From NCBI GenBank assembly GCA_021442155.1, contig CM038216.1, forward strand, positions 155,357,983 through 155,421,982: 64,000 nt of DNA. Reading direction: 5' to 3'. The position numbers were made by a program, and so were the translations under genes. The DNA comes from Cymbidium sinense (lineage: Eukaryota; Streptophyta; Magnoliopsida; Asparagales; Orchidaceae). This document shows, in pieces, positions 1 to 13,575 of this stretch. The notes under the pieces are model-generated. The model made no database searches. It had not been told where the DNA came from and saw only the letters and a list, made by a program, of their open reading frames with translations. Each line of letters starts with the position of its first letter. The first letter of the stretch is position 1.

Positions 1-2470
1 ATGAAGAATCCTAAGGCCGGCTATGGTTTTTGAAAGTTACCTCACTGGGGATGATTTTCGGCGGTGGTGATGACCCCGAGCACGCTGTTGAGCAAGGGAA
101 GAGGCCTTGGAATGAAAAGTGAACGAAAATGAAACTTTTGTTTAAAATTTTGGCTCCAAACTCATGTCATTTGGCTTGGGGTAATTGGGAATAGAAGAGA
201 ATCATCCTAGGTGGCTCCCTATGATTGGCTAAGACATGAAAAGTGGCTGACATGAAGGACAAATGGGTGTCCTAGCCAATGGGAGGTGAGAGTCCTTCAT
301 GCCAAGTGTTCCAATGGAAGAGGTGAGGTGATTTTACCTCCCTATGAGTCATGACTACCCCAACCACTCATTGAGTCAGAAAATCAGTGTCCTTGGTGCT
401 TATGTGGACCAATGGATGAGTGTCAAGTGGCCAAGGAAGAAAAATCACCACTTGGGAAAGTGTCTTTTCTCATGGGATGCCCTTGACCCAAGGGAAAAGT
501 GATCATTTAGCATTGAATTTGATTTGAGTAGATTAAAATGAGTTGAAAATAAATTAGACCAAATTTCATGTCATTTCAAGTTCATTTGGTTTAATTTGGG
601 TTAATTTGACCCATTTGGATCAAATTGGGTCAAAATGAGTTAGGTTGACCAATTGGTCAAATTTGGTCAAACCAAAAGTTGAGTCAAGTTCAAATGACTA
701 TTTGGAGTATATTGGTTCAATTGGTTTCAAATAATTTGGTTTAATTTGGATTTAATTTTGATTTTGGCCAATTTGATCATTTAGATCAATTTGAGCTAAG
801 TTGACCAACTTGACCCAATTGATCAAATTGGCTTGAATCACGGCTTGGTTTGGGTTTTGTTGATCATTTAAAATATGTTACAGGCTTTGTTTTCAATCAA
901 TTTTTTTGGCTTGATTTGATCTTTTAGGTCAAGTTGGGTTCATGGTCAATTGGGCTAGGTTGGGTCTAGTTGACCAATTGGTCAAATTGGGTTTAATTAA
1001 GGCTTTGGTCAAGTTCAATAATTAATTTGGAGTGAACTTGAGCCATTGGCTGCAATTGATTTGGTTTAGGTTGCAATTTTGCTAGTTTGGGTTCATGTGG
1101 GTTAAAGGGTTGACTCGGTCAATGGGCTAGGTTGATTTGGTTTGACCCAATTCATAATAATTGATTAACCTATGTTGTTCAAAAAACATGACATGAAGTT
1201 TGGATTGGCTTAATTCACTTTGATTTGGATTGAATTGAATTTTGGTTCATGTTGGCCAAATTGGCGACTTTCGGTCAAGTGAGCCAATTGGGTTTAGTTG
1301 GCTTGATCAAGGCTTAATTCAAGTTTGGTTGAACTCACATATAGATTTATGATTGAAATATAAATCAATTTGCAAGATATTTGAAGTCAAATAGATTTTA
1401 ATTCATTTCTCAATTTCAAGTTCAAAGGATGAACATGAGTTTCACTTGGGTTTGATTTTTGACTTTAGTTTTGGTTTGAGGAATGAAGTTTATGTTTATA
1501 TTTGGATTCATGATTGAAGAATTGATTAAATCATGAAGAAAAATCAAAGGTTTGGCTTGATTTGATTTTGATTTGGCTAAGTTCAAGAATTTGACTTGAA
1601 AGGCTTAGGTTGGATTTTGATTGAATTTGAGTTTGAGTTTTGAATTTGGTTTTGGATATTTGAATTTATAATTCATTTATATTTGTAAATATAAATGAGA
1701 ATATAAATGAGTTATGAGAAAATTTCTTGAATTTGAATTGATATGGATTTGATTTGAGCTAAGTCCATAAGATAGATTCAAAGGACTTAGGAAAGATTTT
1801 TGATTTGGATTTAGTTTAATTGATTTGGAGTTATATTTCATTTATATATGTGAATATAAATGAAAATATAAATGAATTGTGAAAAAATTTCATGAATTTC
1901 AATTGATTTAGCTTTGATTTAGTCTAAGTTCTTAAGAGGAAATTAAAGGACTTAAGGAAATATTTTGAACTTGAAATTTCAATCATAAGCTTCAATCATT
2001 TGGAATTTATCATGGATTTCAATCATTTAAAATTGATTTGAGTTTGGAGATAATCAATTAAGTTAAAATTGGTTTGAGTTTGGAGAAAATCAATTAAGTT
2101 GGAATTGATTTGAGTTTGGAGAAAATCAATTAAGTTGGAATTGATTTAAGTTTGGAGAAAATCAATTAAGTTGGAATTGATTTAAGTTTGGAGAAAATCA
2201 ACTAAGTTGGAATTGATTTAAGTTTGACTTGAAGGAAGGAAGTGAGGAATTTGGTTCAAGCTATGGGGTAGGCAAATTTTCTAACACCCCTAAAGCATAA
2301 CCTATTCCTATGACTAACTCTTCTAAGTCTCTAGGGTTAGATTGAGTGTCCACCTAATCACTAGATGCATCTTAAGACTAAGGAACTCTTAAAGTCTAAG
2401 AGAAGTTTTACGTCTAAGATGGAAAAGTTGAGAGCTCATTCTAAAAATGAGGTCAATAAAAATGATCTGT
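1..2470 (+). repeat. 3' part of a giant non-coding repeat, copy C (possible 5' LTR)
   Basis: The stretch has no coding capacity and consists of degenerate short motifs built on TTGGGTCAA / GTTGACC / CAATTGG. It then passes into repeats of the form GATTTGAGTTTGGAGAAAATC (about 2030-2220). It ends with a conserved block (about 2271-2463) that finishes in TGAGGTCAA. The same order of motifs, with long stretches that look about 90% identical by eye, occurs at about 11600-13575, and a more diverged version at 55700-57290. The left end is cut by the window edge. I read it as the right-hand part of one copy of a ~7 kb repeat, possibly the 5' LTR of the complex ending at 13575. Confidence 0.75.
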
Positions 2471-3835
2471 CTGAATTGGCACAAATGACTTTGGCGGGTG
2501 GGATCACTGTATTGCTGTGCACGGACCTCCCTATCAAGAGTTAACCCCGTGAGGCTATACTTTGGATGAAATATGCTTCATCCATCAATGCATGGGGTGA
2601 CACTAAGAGGATCCATCATCATGTACAAGAAGTTGTCACCTTCTCCTCAAACCGCAACCATCTCTATGTCCTGCTGTGGTGGTGGTGGTGAAGGGACGAC
2701 TACTTTGCTTCGAGGTCGCCACTTCTTCTTCACCACTATTGGGGAAGAAGGTCAAGCAAGAGAGCTCAGCCTCACCACAATAGGCGGAGTAGATAGGATG
2801 GGAAATCTCGACCATAGTTGGATCACCAACGGGGTCCTCTTCTCCCCCGATGCGGCCTTCATGGCCTTTGGTGGAACTAGAATGCTGGAACATAGATTGG
2901 AGATGGCGGACGGGGGGTAGAGTGGTGTGGTGGAGACACCACCAACTCTCTCTGAATAGGAGCTCTTCTCCTATGATGGGTAGTCCCTGTGAGAATAATA
3001 TTGTGATTGATGTGTAGGCCATCGAAAATCAATAGAGAGGTCACTTGTGACTAAAACCTCTCTCTCCGGGTGATATGAACCAGGCATGGGCCTCCCAGCC
3101 CTCTCTGCTAATATGCTTCCATGTCTGGGGATAATGGATCTCAAATCAAACTGAGCCCTAGAATCAGATCATCCGTAGGCTCCGCCTACTCAGCGTAGAA
3201 TAGATCGGAGGCTGGCATATGACCTCCTCCTCTCATTGACTAGTGGCTGGAACTGAATTGATGGTGGAGGTGAAGCAAAATCCTCGACATCCTCACCGGA
3301 GAGGATGGAACGGTTTGTAACCGGGAAACCAAAGTGGAAACTCAACAACAGCAGTGGTGCCTCCATCTCCTTAGCAATGCGTGCACGCTTTATCATGGTT
3401 CTTGTTTCTCCTTTGGGTTATGGTAGGGAGAGCAGAGTAAGAGCTAGACCCAACCTCAAAAGCAAGGGAGATAATCCCTGGGATCAGGGGAGCCTTCCCC
3501 TTTGAGGGTGCTAGTGAGTGGGTGCTAACCCTAACTGGGGCAGCACGGGGAACCATGAGGCGCACATGCACTGGCATTGACACTGCTGTTGTGGGTACCG
3601 CCATAACCTTCCTCTTCATCGAGGGAATCTCAGAATTTGACGACATGTCAACCTAAATGACCCTTGCCTGTCACTATGCTCCTTCACAATATGTCAATGC
3701 CCTCAAAACTCATCCAAAGTGAATGAGGTGGGTGTTGTCATGAGGAAGGCTCTATCGAGATCCATCCCATGGGAAAGGTGAAGACATAGCTTCCATTGAA
3801 TCAGTTATCGAGACTAAAAAAAAATTGTCTAAAGT
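2471..3835. other. Spacer with unassigned open frames, possible retroelement remnant
   Basis: This stretch is GC-richer than its surroundings. It carries overlapping open frames without obvious homology: minus strand at 2636-3022, 3190-3396 and 3371-3646, and plus strand at 2573-2920. The minus-strand frames are rich in Pro, Ser and Arg and could be a decayed gag-like region, but I see no zinc knuckle, protease or other motif. The position between two copies of the giant repeat fits the internal region of a retroelement. No function is assigned. Confidence 0.3.
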
Positions 3836-5870
3836 CAATGGCAATGTGAAAACAAACTTGAATTAAATTATCTTGCTTTGTTGATTTTTGAATTTGAATT
3901 TAGAATTTGAACCCATACTCAATATCTTGAAAGTGTTAAGTCGGGCTCAAATAGATTTAGAAGAGATTTTTATATTTTGATTGGAAATAGGAAATTTTGA
4001 ATTTAGAATCCATTTTCAACAAATTTGGGTATGTTGAAAACGGGTTCAAATATTTTTGGAGAGATGTTTTCATAGGTTCATATTTGAATTTGATTTTTGA
4101 TTTTTGAGGACCCTTTATTTAACAAATTTGGGTATGTTAAAATAAAGGGTCAATTTGATTTTGATTTGAGATTTGTGATTTTTGGATTTTACTCACTTAA
4201 TAAATTTAAGTATGCTAGGTGAGGTGTTTAAAAACAAATTCTTCTTTTTCTTTGTTTACTTTATTTTGTGAATCATTTGTGATTTTAAAAAATAGAATCT
4301 TCATTTAACAAGTTTGGGTGTGCTAAAATTGAGAATCCAAGTGTGTTTTGCTTTTGAAATTTTTTGAAAATAGGACTCTTAGCAAATTTGGGCATGCTAA
4401 GAAAATCCTAATGTGTTTCTTTTATTTTTGGAGATTTTAATTTTGAAAATGGAGATCTCACTTTATCAAATGTGGTATGCTAGAATGAAGTTCCAAATGT
4501 ATTTTGAAATTTTGCAAAATGGAGATTTCACTTAGTAAATTTGAGTATACTAAATGAAATTCCAAAAAAAAAGTATTTCAAAATTTTGTGTTTTGGGTTT
4601 TGTTTTGAAAATGGAGACTTCATTTTAGAAAATGTGATATGCTAAAGAATGAAGTTCCAAAAGTGTTTCTTTTTTGTTTTGGATTTTGATTGAAAATGGA
4701 GACTTCACTTTAGAAAATATGGTATGCTAAAATGAAGTTCCAATGTGTTTTGAATTTTTGTGAAATGGGAATTTTACTTAGCAAATTTGAGTACGCTAAA
4801 TGAAATTCCAAAAATGTGTTTCAAATTTTTGCGTTTTGATTTTGTTTTGAAAATGGAGACTTCTCTTTAGCAAATATGGCATGCTAAAGAAATAAGTTCC
4901 AAAAGTGTTTCTTTTTGTTTTGGATTTTGATTGAAAATGGATACTTCACTTTAGTAAATATGGTATGCTAAAATGAAGTTTCAATGTGTTTTAAATTTTT
5001 GTGAAATGGGGATTTCACTTAGCAAATTTGAGTATCTAAATGAAATTTCAAAAATGTGTTTTAAATTTTTTATGTTTTGATTTTGTTTTGAAAATGGAGA
5101 CTTCACTTTAGCAAATGTGGTATGCTAGAATGAAGTTCTAATATATTTTTGAAAATTTTGTTTTTGTTTATTTTAAAAGAGAGATTTCTTTAACAAGTTT
5201 GGGTATGTAAGATGGAAATCACTTATGTTTCATTTTTTGAATAGATGTAATTTCATGTGTGATTATTGCTTTTTAAAAGAGGAAATTCCAACCTAATCAT
5301 ATGTGAAATATGTTAAGTGGTATTTCAAAATAATATCAATTTATTTGAAAATGAAATCTTTATTCAATAAATTTAGGTATATTGAATAGAGATGTTCATA
5401 TGTGCTTTGAAAGTCTATTTTTTATTATGATTGGAAATGAAACCTCCACTCAATAGATGGTGGTATATTGAATGGAGAGGTTTCATATGTGATTTAGGAG
5501 AATTTTTTTTTTGATTTTGGTTGAAAATGAAACTTCCATTCAATAAGTGTGGGTATATTGAATGGTGAGATTTCATATGTGCTTTTTTGAAAGGGTGAAA
5601 ATTCCAGCTTAACACATGTGGAATGTGTTGAGTGGAATTTCAAAGTTGTGATTTTGCTTGAAGAGATAACATCATCCAACATTTTTAGATGTATTGGATG
5701 GAAAAGCCCATCTTCAAATTTTGTGCTTTTTTAAAGTTTAGGATTATTGGAATTTTATTTTTAAAAATAAAGTCTTCATGAAAATGAATTGAGTGAAGAA
5801 GTCCATTTGTGCTTTTAAAAATCATGATTATTGGTTTTATTTTTGAAATATTTCTACATGTAATAATTAT
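3836..5870 (+). repeat. Tandem array with ~240 bp higher-order period
   Basis: The unit is about 70-90 bp and is recognisable by AAAATGGAGACTTCACTTTA, then a GCAAAT-GGTATGCTAAA core, then GAAGTTCCAA and GTGTTTT. In the centre, three different subunits form a higher-order unit: the segment starting GTTTTGAAAATGG recurs near 4602, 4844 and 5084, a spacing of about 240 bp. Both flanks (3840-4450 and 5150-5870) hold more diverged units with the same TTTGGGTATGTT-AAA core. The array ends about 500 bp before the next giant-repeat copy. Confidence 0.8.
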
Positions 5871-6380
5871 AAAAAAAAATTGTTAGATGTAGTGCAAATA
5901 TTTTATTAAGTGCATTTTAAAAAAAGGTGTTTTTGAAAAGCAAGACTTTTATGAAGGATTTATTTTGTCTTTTTTATAATGAACCTTTCCTTACCATAAT
6001 AAATGATAAGGATTAAGTCTTTAATCATTTTTTTATTAGATATTTATTTTCATCCATTGGGGAACCCAATGGGGGTTTTAAGACCAACACAGGATGAGGC
6101 CCTAAAACTTAAAGATGTTGGCTAGCTTAACTTAATGATGAAATAAGTTAAGTGCCAACGAAAAGAAAGATAGTCTTGGATTCATATAAAAGTACAAACC
6201 CACTATCGATACTTGGAGACAATGATCATTTATCAAAGATGGAGAGAGGAACCATCCTTATCGGAGTCATCAGAAAAATCTGTGATGAGATATTTTATAT
6301 ATATCTCTACCTTCATCTATCCCCTCCCCTTTCAAAAAAGAAGGAAAAATGAAAATAGAAATATATATAAAATTACATCT
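5871..6380. other. Non-coding junction with purine-rich tract
   Basis: There is no gene here. A purine-rich run, almost all A and G, occupies about 6334-6361, just upstream of the left end of the giant-repeat copy at 6381. If that copy is a 3' LTR, the run is in the right place for a polypurine tract, although some 20 bases separate the two. Confidence 0.35.
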
Positions 6381-9300
6381 TGTTGGGATGCCACGTAGAT
6401 TCGTAAATATTCTTGTTAGGGTGATAGGGTACGACATTGATGAGAGGTGTACTATCTCGAAAGATAGAAGTCACCACTCTACAATAGACCTAATCACCTC
6501 AATAAGGACTCCTAAGGACTATCTTCTAATGTACCGAGATTCTTCCCTACTTTACATGAAAAGTAAAGTAGGGTTTATTTTAAACTAGGTTCGTTAAGTT
6601 CCCTACAGGAGAAATCCCTCATAGTTAATTACATCCTAAGGAATGAGATTCCTTAGTAATACTCTCGATTAATATAAATGTTCGTTATCTCCAAAGATTT
6701 TGAAAAGATAGGACTATCAATCAATTGATTTATTTTTAGAAAGTCAAGTGGGATCGATCAAGAGGAGGGTGTTCTTTTCGAAGCCAAATGAAAATAAGTA
6801 GGGGGGATGCTTAAGATACTAGGAAGCCTAGTAAGAATCCCAAACTACCTTATGATTGGGCTTTACATCTTTGAAATTAAATTAATTTATTCGGGTTGAA
6901 TTTTTATTTGGGAATGTAGGGCTTATAATTTCATAGTATAAGGTTATGGAATTTCCTAAGAGGTGAGGATTTATGCTTATGGCCCGCAAAGGAGAGAAGC
7001 AATATCAGAAGCTAAATCTATGGAGGTTTAGCGAGGGCTAAAAAGCAAGACCTAAATCTAAGGCAAAAATGAGTATTTGGTTTACCTCTATAAGATAGGA
7101 TAAACCATCCGACTGTTGGACTTACAACCGCCTAGGGGTGGCCGCCAACTAACTCCTCCTACGGTTTTAAAATATGTAGGCAAGTCTTATGTTTATGCTA
7201 GATAGCAAGATTATTATTTATTTAGAAAGAGACTAAGTCCTTAAACACACTCCTTAAGAGACTATATCATGTAAGGGCATGCTTTAATGACTTAATTCTA
7301 ATGCAAATTTTTCATAAGTTTTATTTTTGTTTTGGACAATCATTTGACTCAGGCTATAGGATTAATATGCCTAATACATGAGAAATAAGATTATGGGCAA
7401 AAATCAGCAAGATGAGGAGGTGTATTTTCACCATGGCTCTCAAGTCAAGTTCTTGATAAAGAGAAGCTCCAATCAAGAGTGAAATAATATATTTTTATGC
7501 ATGATGTTATAAAAGTAAGACAATATCCAGCTAAGGGGTTTCTAATTCTTTTATCTTAATTTATAGTCTAAGCTTTAGGTGAGGTTATGAGTTGTTTATT
7601 TTTAGTTTTGAGTTGTTTAATTCGGTATAAGATTTATTTTTTCCTAAGAGCCTAATCGTCATCCATGCCATACATCAAAGCAAGGAAGAAACTAGGAAAA
7701 GATGTCATCTTAATATGCAAGTTAAACAAACATTAATCAATTTATAAAACTAGCGCAAAAGAATAAAAGGCCATTTGTGGTCGGGCTTCATTGCACAAAC
7801 CCAAAAATAAATTGGGTAGTCGAACTCAACTCTTATGTAACCCGGATTACCAATGAATTAATTATAATTAAGTAAGGAATTCATGTTATGGTGGGGGGTC
7901 TTCATTCTTCATTTATTCTTTATTCTTTTCTTCTTTTCTTCTTTCTTCTTTTAGTTCTTTCTTTTGGATGGTTAGAATGTTGTTGCTCCAAAGGCATCAC
8001 ATGGGACATAAGATGAAATCTTATGACCAATGCTTCATTCTAATCCCCCATAACAATCATTCCAAAATCCTAATTTTTAAAATTACATGAAAAGGAAAAG
8101 TAAATCTAACTAACACCTGTAAAATAAAGATTAGCTAACAAATCATACAAATCCCAAGCATGTATGAGCACATATTGGACTTAGCACCCCACACATGGGT
8201 AACCCCATGGATATGCTTGTATAAGCACACCTAAAAGTAATTTTATATTTTGCTTAAGCATAATCCACTAAAAATAGATATCATCCATATCATTATCTCA
8301 CATACACCTAACATCAGATTAAAATATTAAATCATAAATAAAAGCAAAGCATCAATCCATGCACCGCCTAACCTAAAACTAGAAATGGTGACTTAGTCTA
8401 ATGTGTAAAGCAAAAGGTTTAGGATGGTTTCATAAGTTATTTAATTGATTTTGTTGATTTCATTTGATTTTAATGTTTGAATGAACCTACAATTAATTAC
8501 TAAGTTGTAAAGAGACGAAAAAGAGAATAAAACCTCTCTTTCCTTCCTACCTTAAGTAATTTTAAAGTTGATTCATGCTTGATTTTTTGTGTGGATATTT
8601 TATTATGTGTTTTAATTAATCCCAAGTTTAGATTTTTTTTCCTAAACAAACTTATTCAAAAAAAAAGGCATTTTAAGATTAAGTAAAGTGAATTAATATC
8701 ACAAAACACACATCATTTCATTTCTTTCCCAACATGTATAACATGCATATGGATAAATCCTAAGCATATCTATACATACAAATAAGATGTTTAGCACATT
8801 TTAATGATGAATGTTAAGTAGTGTTACTTAAGAAAATTGGTATGCTTTATGATACATGATTTTCATCAAGTAGAAAAGGAGGTATTCTTTTATCCTTTAT
8901 TCATATGCACATGTGTATGTATGAAAGTAAAGAGTATATCATTGTTAGACCGGGGTGTAAGGTACAAGACCTACTTAGGGCTACTTAAAATCTCACAACC
9001 CCAGGATTATTCAGACTAATATATCACTTTCCTTAAATACATATGCATGTACAAAAGAAATAAATGGAAAAAGAAAGATGCAAAAGTTTATATTTATTTG
9101 ATTTTTGGTTTGGTTGTTTAATTTATATGTGTGATGTGAAATTTCTTCTTAAGCCATGACATAGGAGTGTATAGGAATGAATTTGAGCAGTGTTATATCC
9201 TTTTCAAATGGACTATACACTTTGCCAAACCTATACAATTCTATGTTAAGAAAGAGAGGGAGGATCAAAGACACATAATACATATCTTTATATTTCTCAC

Positions 9301-12300
9301 ATGCAAGCTTATAAATAATTATAAATAGCATACCATTTTGTTTTGATGTCTAATTTATAAATTTTAAAAGTAATTTTAAATTTAATAGTGATAATAACTA
9401 TTCATATACTTACTTTAGCCAAAACATGCAACTTGGCATAAAGAAAATATTTTATTTTAATTTTACTTTTTAAAAGGAATGAATGTATGATTTTTATATG
9501 GCATGCATATTTATCATGCTAGGAAAGAAACAAAGTAATGTAAATTCATTCATCTTAATTAATTCCTAAAGGTAATCCTATATAATAGAATTATTTAAAG
9601 CAAATCAAATTTAGTTTTAAAGAAATTTTGTTTGATTTTGAGTTTGATTTCAATTTGAAAAATGTGAGATGAGTTTGCAGGTCCTAACCCAGTCCCACAT
9701 GTGTATGTTGTTTTTGTTTAATTTTTAAGTGATTAGGTCAATTTTATGTTTTAGTTAGGTTAAGGTGTACATTAAGTGTATTAATTATGCCTTACCTATA
9801 CCACCTTAGCATATTTAATCAAATAATTATGAGCTAATGATATGGCATAAAACTACACAAGGAATTTAAATTAGTAATTTTCCTAGGAAGAGAAGAGCCA
9901 AATTCATTTGGCTCATAATTAATGATTAATTAAGCTAAAGGACTTAAGTTAAGTACTTTCATAACCCTTCCCACACATGTGAATTAGGTTTTGATTTCCT
10001 TAAGTCACTTAGGTTATTAAACACCTAAGCATCTACCTAAGATGGATTTATTAAGTTCTGGAATAATTTTAAATTTTTATCAAGTTAAGTAAGTAATTAG
10101 TAGATTAACACTTAATTGAATTTAGATTAAGGAAGAGAAAAGGAGTTTAAGAAATAGGTTAGGAAAAATATCCCAAAATTATTCCCTAAACCTCCTGATC
10201 ACTCAAACAAAGCTTAATTAACTCAATCAAGAGATTAAACTACTATTCACACATTTAATTAGGCTTAGTTAAGAAGATGGTAATAAGACCAAATAATTCC
10301 TCTAATTAAATCAATAAATTCCAAGAAAATTAGGGAGATAAGTCAATTCACTAAATTCACATGAGAAGTTTGGTATTAATCAGTTGGATATTTAAAGAAT
10401 AATTAGCATAATCACATTCCCAATAAAACCCAAATTCAGGAAATATCACTTTTTAAAATCTATTGAAAATAATTTTATATTATTCTACATTCAAATATCT
10501 TTCATATGCATTTTACCTCATATTTTTATGATTTTTCCTCATTTAGTTATGAATATTTGAAGTTTTCATGATTTTATATTAATTAAATAGCCTAATTAAG
10601 TGGTTAATCCATCGGCGCCACGTGGAGGCTGATGCGGCGTGCACTTTCTACGTGGAGTGATGGGAGACTACTTGTCACATTGTAGTGTCGCTGGCGCTAT
10701 GCTTTTCTCATCCGTCCATCAAAGATCGCATGAGATTAAGCCTGTGGTATTAAAGGATTAAAAATCAAATATCCTATGCATCTTGATCATGGTCGTCCAT
10801 CCAAAATGAGCGGATGGATAGCCCATGATCCATCCCTGATCTTCCTTATGGGAGATGGCCACCGTCCATCTTTTAGTGGAAGATCTGAGCTTGATTGAGC
10901 TTGGATTGAAACCAAATTCAACCCACACCATCTAAGAGTAAAGGGGAACACATCCAACGGCTAACTTTGCTTGGGGTGGAACTTTCCTTCATAAAGGACC
11001 AAGAAAGAATGAAACTATGCTCGATTTAATAGCTTACCTAGCCAGAGACTATCACCAACGCTCAAATCCCTTGAAGTAGCTTCGTCTAGTGGAGACGAAG
11101 TCTTGTTGGAGGTTTGAGGTGTTGAGATTGAATGGATCTTCCTATGAGCCAAGTTCACCTTCAAATGCTCACGGCCTTAATCAAAGTCCCACCTCCCTTG
11201 CCTTTGGAGCTTGGAAGAAGCTTGGGATGAGTTTGACTGGGCCCTCTGAGGGTGCTCGAAGGAAGAATTGGATTGGTTTGGAGTATTGAGTGAGATAGAA
11301 ATTGGCTTGAGCTCCCTTATTTTTGATTTAGAGAATCGAGAAATGGAGAATTCTAACTCACTCTTGGAGGCTTGGGGAGACTTGCAATGACTTGCTCTGA
11401 GTTCCCTAAGCTCAATCGAATGTGCCACTAATGAATTCAAGTGGAATTAGTGGGAGTATATCTCCCCCTAGGTGAATCGGACAGTCGCAAGCTTCCTTGC
11501 CATTTGGATCCAATACACCCTATTCAAAGGGTTTGTTTTTATTAGAGTGTCATGGCATTGGTTTGGCTGAGAGTGAAGTGGTGAAGCTCCCATGTGCTTA
11601 ATTGAGTGGAGGAATGATCCCCATGTGCTCATGTTCAAACAAGTGGTTAGTTTTGGCCTTTGGTTGGGTTAGGCTGACCCAAACCCATTGGGTCATGTGC
11701 ACCATGTCCATTAGTGATCATTTGGTCTACTAAGAGGATGTTAAGTGTCCATGAAGAGGAATTGACCAAATTCTAAGTGGTTTTGATTTTAGGATACCCT
11801 ATGGCCTTGGCGTAAAATGGTCATTTGACCTTGATTTTAGTTTGAATATGTTTGGTATGATTGAAAAATGAGTTAGGCTAAGTTTCATTGAATTTGGAGT
11901 TGGTTTGATATGATTTGGCTCATGTTGACCCATTTAGGTCAAAGTGGGTCAACTTGGGTCAAGTTGACCTATTGGTTAATTTGGGTTAAACCATGGGTTG
12001 GGTCAAGTTCATATGACCATTTGAAATATTTTGACATCATTGGTTTGATTCAATTTGATTTATATTTGAATTTAGTTCATTTGATTTCATTTAGGTCAAA
12101 TGGGTCAAGTTGACCAATTTGACCTATTTGGGTTAGGTCATGGGTTGGTTTATGTTTGGTTGATCATTTTAAATGGATTGTATCTTTGTTTCCAATCAAT
12201 TTGGTTTATATTTGGATTTGGCCCAATTTGACCCTTTAAGTAAAGTTGGGTTCATCAATTGGCTAGGTTAGTTGGCCAATTGAGGCTTTGGTCAAGTTCA

Positions 12301-13575
12301 ACAAGTGATTTGTAATGAACTTGACCCATTGGTTTCAATCAATTTGGCTTAGATCAAGTTTTGACACATTTTGAATTTTTAGGTCAAGTTGGTCAACTTG
12401 TCAAGCAATTGTAGGTTAGGCTCAAAATGACATGGTCAAGTTCAAACATTGGTGAATGAGTTTTGATCAATGGTTTCAATGGCCTATGGTAGATTTTGGC
12501 TAGTTTAGATTTCATTTTGGCTAAGTGTTGACTTGGTCAACCCTAGGTTTGACTTGTTTGACAATTTGATTTGATCATCTTTGCTCACAATGTGAAGTTT
12601 AGTTGGGCTTAATTCAATCAATTTGGGTAGGATTAGAATTTGGCTCATAAGGGTACTTTGGGTCACTTTGGGTCAACAGCTTAAATGGGTCAAATGGCTT
12701 GGTCAAAGCTTGATTTGAGTTTGATTGAACTCACATATGGACTTATGATTGAAATATAAATCCATTTGCAAGTGATTTGAAGTCAACGGGTTTTGAGAAA
12801 TTTGACAATTTCAAGTTCAAAGGGGTGAACATGAGTTTGACTTGGGTTTGATTTTTTGATTTAGTTTTGAATTGATGATTGGAGTTTGTGTTTATATTTG
12901 GATTCACGATTGTAAGATCGATTGAATCATGAAGAAAAATCAAGGGTTTGGCTTGATTTGAAATTGATTTGGCTAAGTTCAAGATTTTGACTTGAAAGCT
13001 TAGGTTGGATTTTGATTGAATTTGGATTTGATTTTTGAATTGATTTTTGGATATTTGAATTTATATTTCATTTATATTTGTGAATATAAATGAGAATATA
13101 AATGGGTTATGAGAAAATTTCTTGAATTTGAATTGATTTAGATTTGATTTAGGCTAAGCCCATAAGATAGAATTAAAATGACTTATGAAATATTTTGGAG
13201 TTTGGAATCCAATCATGGGCTTCAATCATAAGTTTCAATTATTTGGAATTGCTTCATGATTTGAGAAAATCCATTGAATTGGTTCAAGGTTTGAGTTAGA
13301 GTTGGAGTTGATATGAGTTTGGAGAAAATTAATCAAGTTGGAATTGATTTGAGTTTGACTTGAAGGAGGAAGTGAGAATTTGATCCAAGCGTAGGCAAAT
13401 TTTCCTAACACCCCTGTATGACCTATTCATGGCTAACTCTTCTAAGTCTCTGAGCAGGTTGAGTGTCCACCTAATCACTAGATGTGTCTTAAAATTCGAA
13501 CTCTTAAAGTCAAGAGAAGTCATGTACATGGAGGGTTGAGAGCTCATCCTAAAAATGAGGTCAACATTCATCAAT
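6381..13575 (+). mobile_element. Full copy A of the giant non-coding repeat (possible 3' LTR)
   Basis: About 7.2 kb without any plausible protein. It starts near TGTTGGGATGCCACG (6381) and ends near TGAGGTCAAC (about 13566). The order of blocks is: a low-copy-looking 5' part (6381-8400), an AT-rich middle (8400-10590), a GC-richer promoter-like zone with a perfect CCACGTGG (10618-10625), then the TTGGGTCAA-type degenerate repeats (11650-13360) and the conserved tail. The whole length is collinear with 50447-57290, and its last 2 kb with 1-2470. The length, lack of ORFs and tandem array just upstream suggest a very long LTR of Tat/Ogre type, but I could not confirm a primer-binding site. Confidence 0.65.

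Noticed and set aside
6381..13575. Endogenous plant pararetrovirus
   Set aside because: No reverse transcriptase, movement protein or coat motif in any frame; structure fits a non-coding repeat instead.
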